Source: Streptomyces lichenis
Lineage (GTDB): Bacteria; Actinomycetota; Actinomycetes; Streptomycetales; Streptomycetaceae
NCBI RefSeq assembly: GCF_023218175.1
Contig: NZ_JALPTH010000014.1
Location: 62,001-126,000, forward strand
Direction: 5' to 3'
Length of the DNA: 64,000 nucleotides
Shown here one piece after another: positions 61,104 to 64,000 of this stretch (positions within the stretch are counted from its first letter, which is position 1; each line of letters begins with the position of its first letter). The position numbers and the translations under genes are program-made. The notes under the pieces are model-generated. The model was not told the origin of the DNA, searched no databases, and saw only the letters and a program-made list of their open reading frames with translations.

Positions 61104-62540
61104 GTGACGAAGACCGACTGGAACAGCGAGGCCCGCCCCGCCCGGTTGGAGGAGCGACTGGACGACGATGTCGTCCGATGTCATCTCAGCCCGAGGAACT
61201 GCCGTATACGGCCCGGTCAGCACGGGTTCTGCATGGTGCGCGCCAACCGTGACGGCCGCCTGGTCACCCTGAACTACGGGCGGTCGGTGCACGCCACCGA
61301 GGAGACCATCGAGACCGAGGCGGTGTTCCACTACGCGCCCGGCGCCCGGATCCTTTCCATGGGCAATGTGGGCTGCATGCTCAACTGCGACTACTGCCAC
61401 AACTGGAAGACGTCGCAGGCGCGTTATGTGGAGGACAAGGACGTCTACCACTACACGCCCGAGGAAGTCGTCGACATCGCCGTCCGGCACGGCATCAAGG
61501 TGATTTCCTGGACCTACAACGACCCGGTGGTCTGGCACGAGTTCGTCGTGGAGACCGCCGCTCTCGCCAAGGCGGCGGGGATCGTCAACCTCTACAAGTC
61601 CGCGTTCTTCATCAGCGGTGAGGCGATCGAGGAACTGATCCCGGTCATCGACATCTTCTCGGTGTCGATCAAATCCCTCGACCCGAAATACTACCGAAAG
61701 ATCACCAAGGGCTGGCTGGAGCCCGTCCTGGAGGGAACGGAACAGGTCTACCGGGCAGGAAAGCACGTCGAGGTCTCCACCCTGATGGTCACCGACCTCA
61801 GCGACGACGAGAAGACGGCCCGCGAGATGGCCACCTTCGTCGGTGAGCGGCTGGACCCCTCCGTGCCGACGCACTTCGTGCGCTTCCACCCCGACTACAA
61901 GATGACGAACACCATCCGCACCCCGGTCGACCGGCTGGAGAAGGCGCGGAAGACGGCCCTGGGCATGGGGCTGAACCACGTCTACCTCGGGAACGTGTAC
62001 GACACCGAGTCGACCAACACCTGGTGCGGCCAGTGCGGGCAGCTCCAGGTCACCCGCTACGGCCTCAACGCCGACCTGGTCGGCGTGGACGAGCGGGGCG
62101 ACTGCGCCACCTGCGGCCGCCACGCCGGCATCAGGCTGCTGCCGGACGCGCGGCGCCGGGACCGGGTCGAGGGCCTTCCGCCCGGCGAGGACCTCGATGT
62201 CGCCGGCTTCGACTGGCACGGCGATGTGCGGGCGCTCCATGTGCAGATGCGCAACACCTCCGACGCGCCGGCCCGCGCGTACTCCCGCCGCCATGGCGAC
62301 CCCGCCGCGGACCAGGGCTGGGAGGTCATCGACCTCGCCCCGCGGGAGAGCTTCCGCTACATCGCGGCCAAGAGCACACCCGACGAGGTCGGCGTACAGG
62401 TGGCCATCCCCCGGCAGTGCGCCTCCAGCCTCCACCAGGTCTTCGACCGCGCCCACTTCCCCACCGTCGAGGCGACCGCCGGCACCCTCAACGAGGACAT
62501 CTCCCCGCTGCCCCTCTTCCAGCCCGGCACCCGGCGCTGA
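61104..62540 (+). CDS. Radical SAM enzyme, AmmeMemoRadiSam-type, with zinc-ribbon-like and extra C-terminal domain
   Basis: The 478-aa protein has the radical SAM cluster motif CMLNCDYC (Cys91, Cys95, Cys98) after an N-terminal segment CHLSPRNCRIRPGQHGFC. A TIM-barrel follows, with WTYNDPVVWHEF, NLYKSAFFISGEA and RFHPDYKMTN. The order matches the AmmeMemoRadiSam-system/PflA-like group. Two CxxC pairs (residues about 308-311 and 334-337) could bind zinc or an auxiliary cluster. Residues about 350-478 form a beta-rich domain I do not recognise (FDWHGDVRALHVQMRNTSDA). The usual Memo and AMMECR1 partner genes are absent in the window. Flanking ferredoxin and SPASM genes imply a two-step radical modification of a shared substrate (inference). 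Confidence 0.88.
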   Translation: MTKTDWNSEARPARLEERLDDDVVRCHLSPRNCRIRPGQHGFCMVRANRDGRLVTLNYGRSVHATEETIETEAVFHYAPGARILSMGNVGCMLNCDYCHNWKTSQARYVEDKDVYHYTPEEVVDIAVRHGIKVISWTYNDPVVWHEFVVETAALAKAAGIVNLYKSAFFISGEAIEELIPVIDIFSVSIKSLDPKYYRKITKGWLEPVLEGTEQVYRAGKHVEVSTLMVTDLSDDEKTAREMATFVGERLDPSVPTHFVRFHPDYKMTNTIRTPVDRLEKARKTALGMGLNHVYLGNVYDTESTNTWCGQCGQLQVTRYGLNADLVGVDERGDCATCGRHAGIRLLPDARRRDRVEGLPPGEDLDVAGFDWHGDVRALHVQMRNTSDAPARAYSRRHGDPAADQGWEVIDLAPRESFRYIAAKSTPDEVGVQVAIPRQCASSLHQVFDRAHFPTVEATAGTLNEDISPLPLFQPGTRR

Positions 62541-62576
62541 ACGAGCCGGCGTCGCCCGACCCAAGGGAGAGCTGCC

Positions 62577-64000
62577 ATGAAACACGGAACCGACTACCGG
62601 GTGCTGCCGTTCAGCGAGGACACCGCGGCCGTGCTCATCACCGGCAACCACCGGCTGCTGCTGGCCCCGGCCGGCACCGCCCGGCGGCTGGAGTCAGGGG
62701 TGGACCAGCTGCTGCCGGAGGAGCGGCAGGCCTGGGAGCGGCTGCGCGCCACCGCCGGCTTCGCGGACGAGGCCAACCGCTCCCGGCTGGCCGGGAGCGC
62801 GCTGTCCGACGGGTCGGACTTCGCGGTCAACGTCAACCTCACCAACGTCTGCAACCTCGCCTGCACGTACTGCTTCGCCGAGGGCGGGGACTACGGCCGG
62901 ATCACCGAGGCGATGGGCGAGCACTCCATCGCCTGGATCTTCGACTTCATCGAGAAGAACGCGGCCCCCGGCCAGCGGGTCCGCTTCGAGTTCTTCGGTG
63001 GTGAGCCGCTGGCGAACTTCGCCGTCATCGAGAAGATCTGCGAGCGGGCGCGGGGGATCCGCGAGCGGGACGGCACGGAGTTCGTGCACCGGATCTCGAC
63101 CAACCTCACCCTCATGCCGCAGGGGATCGAGGAGCTGTTCCGCGCCTACCGCTTCATCGTGTCGGTCTCGATCGACGGCGGACGGGAGGTGCAGGACGCC
63201 AACCGGCCGTCGAAGAACGGCAAGGGGTCCTACGACCGGATCATCCGCAACCTGCGGCGGCTGCGGGAGGCCTGCGGCGACGGCATCACCCTGGTCGCCC
63301 GGATGACCATCGCCACGGCCGAGCCCTGCCTCAAGGACAGCGTGCTCGACCTGTGGGAGCTGGACCTGTTCGACTACTTCCAGATCTACCCGGGCGTCTA
63401 TCCGGTGGAGACGGGCACCAAGGTCCCCATCGCGCTCACCCTCGGGGACCGCAAGCTGTCCGAGCCGCAGGGCATCCAGTACATCAACCACTTCCTCCAG
63501 CCGGGCATCGTGGAGCAGTTCAAGGACTTCCTGGTCCACTACCCGAGGCTGTTCGACCCCGGCAACCGCTTCAAGGGGGTGCTGGAGTACGAGCGCACGG
63601 TGCAGATGGTCACCGAGGGGGCGACCGCCCTCGCCTTCTGCTCCGGCGGCCGGACGTACTACACGCACTCCCCCGACGGCAGCATCAGCCCCTGCCACCG
63701 CCTGGTCGGCGACGAGAGCTTCGACGTGGGCACCGGCGCCGAGGGCGTCACCCGGGAGCATCCCGAGTGGCGGCGGACCGTGGACGAGCACCCGGTGTGC
63801 GGCGCCTGCTGGGCCCGCTATCTGTGCGGCGGGGGCTGCCGCCAGGAGAACCATGTGGCCACGGGGGACGTGAACGAGCTCAACGACGAGTCGTGCCAGT
63901 ACCAGTTGATGCTGGCCGAGGAGGTCCTCAAGATGCTGGCCAGGTCCCAGGCCGGCTATCGCGGCCAGTCCCGCGACCGGTACGACGACCTGTTCGTCTC
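62577..64000 (+). CDS. Radical SAM/SPASM maturase, 3' end beyond the window
   Basis: At least 474 aa are visible. An N-terminal domain (about 1-80, YRVLPFSEDTAAVLITGNHR) resembles the leader-recognition or wing region of SPASM maturases. The radical SAM barrel follows, with CNLACTYC (Cys92, Cys96, Cys99), FEFFGGEPL and VSIDGG. A SPASM region with many Cys (about 355-450; FCSGGRTYYTHSPDGSISPC, CGACWARYLCGGGCRQE, SCQYQ) supplies two auxiliary clusters. This fits enzymes related to anaerobic sulfatase-maturating and RiPP-modifying maturases. ATG 62577 follows AAGGGAGAG and lies 36 bp after the previous gene. No precursor peptide or sulfatase gene is seen within the window, so the substrate is unknown and may be encoded to the right. 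Confidence 0.93.
   Translation, partial: MKHGTDYRVLPFSEDTAAVLITGNHRLLLAPAGTARRLESGVDQLLPEERQAWERLRATAGFADEANRSRLAGSALSDGSDFAVNVNLTNVCNLACTYCFAEGGDYGRITEAMGEHSIAWIFDFIEKNAAPGQRVRFEFFGGEPLANFAVIEKICERARGIRERDGTEFVHRISTNLTLMPQGIEELFRAYRFIVSVSIDGGREVQDANRPSKNGKGSYDRIIRNLRRLREACGDGITLVARMTIATAEPCLKDSVLDLWELDLFDYFQIYPGVYPVETGTKVPIALTLGDRKLSEPQGIQYINHFLQPGIVEQFKDFLVHYPRLFDPGNRFKGVLEYERTVQMVTEGATALAFCSGGRTYYTHSPDGSISPCHRLVGDESFDVGTGAEGVTREHPEWRRTVDEHPVCGACWARYLCGGGCRQENHVATGDVNELNDESCQYQLMLAEEVLKMLARSQAGYRGQSRDRYDDLFV

Overview
The window is very GC-rich actinomycete DNA, most likely Streptomyces. The signs are strong third-position GC bias, GTG and TTG starts, SARP-, LmbU- and TetR-type regulators, and rare in-frame TTA codons inside an antibiotic cluster. 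No rRNA, tRNA, CRISPR array or intact insertion sequence was seen.

Layout. (1) 1-8.5 kb holds the 5' end of a second, EntF-like NRPS (minus strand, running off the left edge). With it are two large NB-ARC regulators (an XRE type and an AfsR/SARP type), a small secreted peptide and an NTF2-like protein. GATAG-type direct repeats lie in both regulator promoter regions. (2) 8.6-11.3 kb is metE under a cobalamin riboswitch. (3) About 11.4-45.9 kb is an actinomycin-type cluster. A minus-strand operon carries the 4-MHA AMP ligase (acmA), aryl carrier protein (acmD), MbtH protein and two uncharacterised proteins. Diverging from it are acmB (C-A-T-C-A-T-E; Thr, D-Val) and acmC (C-A-T-C-A-MT-T-C-A-MT-T-TE; Pro, sarcosine, N-methyl-Val). 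Then come a second DUF6875-like protein, kynurenine formamidase, tryptophan 2,3-dioxygenase, kynureninase, a C-methyltransferase and a P450. An LmbU-type regulator, a TetR repressor and a DrrAB-like ABC exporter close the cluster. (4) 46-52 kb carries small-molecule enzymes and membrane proteins: a deaminase, an isochorismatase-like hydrolase, an HSL-type esterase, a YaaH-like and a DoxX-like membrane protein, and an amidohydrolase. Two decayed AraC genes border it. (5) 52.7-60.3 kb encodes secreted proteins (a hydrolase, a GH64-FnIII-CBM6 glucanase, a membrane-anchored CBM6-like protein) and an AraC regulator. (6) 60.7-64 kb starts an operon of ferredoxin, AmmeMemoRadiSam-type radical SAM protein and radical SAM/SPASM maturase, cut by the right edge. 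A 23-bp tandem array and a 14-bp perfect hairpin precede it.

How it works together. Trp is opened and deformylated to kynurenine, which is hydroxylated (enzyme not evident here), C-methylated and cleaved to 4-methyl-3-hydroxyanthranilate. AcmA loads this onto AcmD. AcmB and AcmC add Thr-D-Val-Pro-Sar-MeVal and the TE lactonises the chain. Oxidative dimerisation to the phenoxazinone must use an enzyme outside this window. TTA codons in acmA and acmB predict bldA dependence, and ordered 14-bp-period repeats beside the acmB promoter are a candidate activator site. The least explained system is the ferredoxin plus two radical SAM operon at the right edge.
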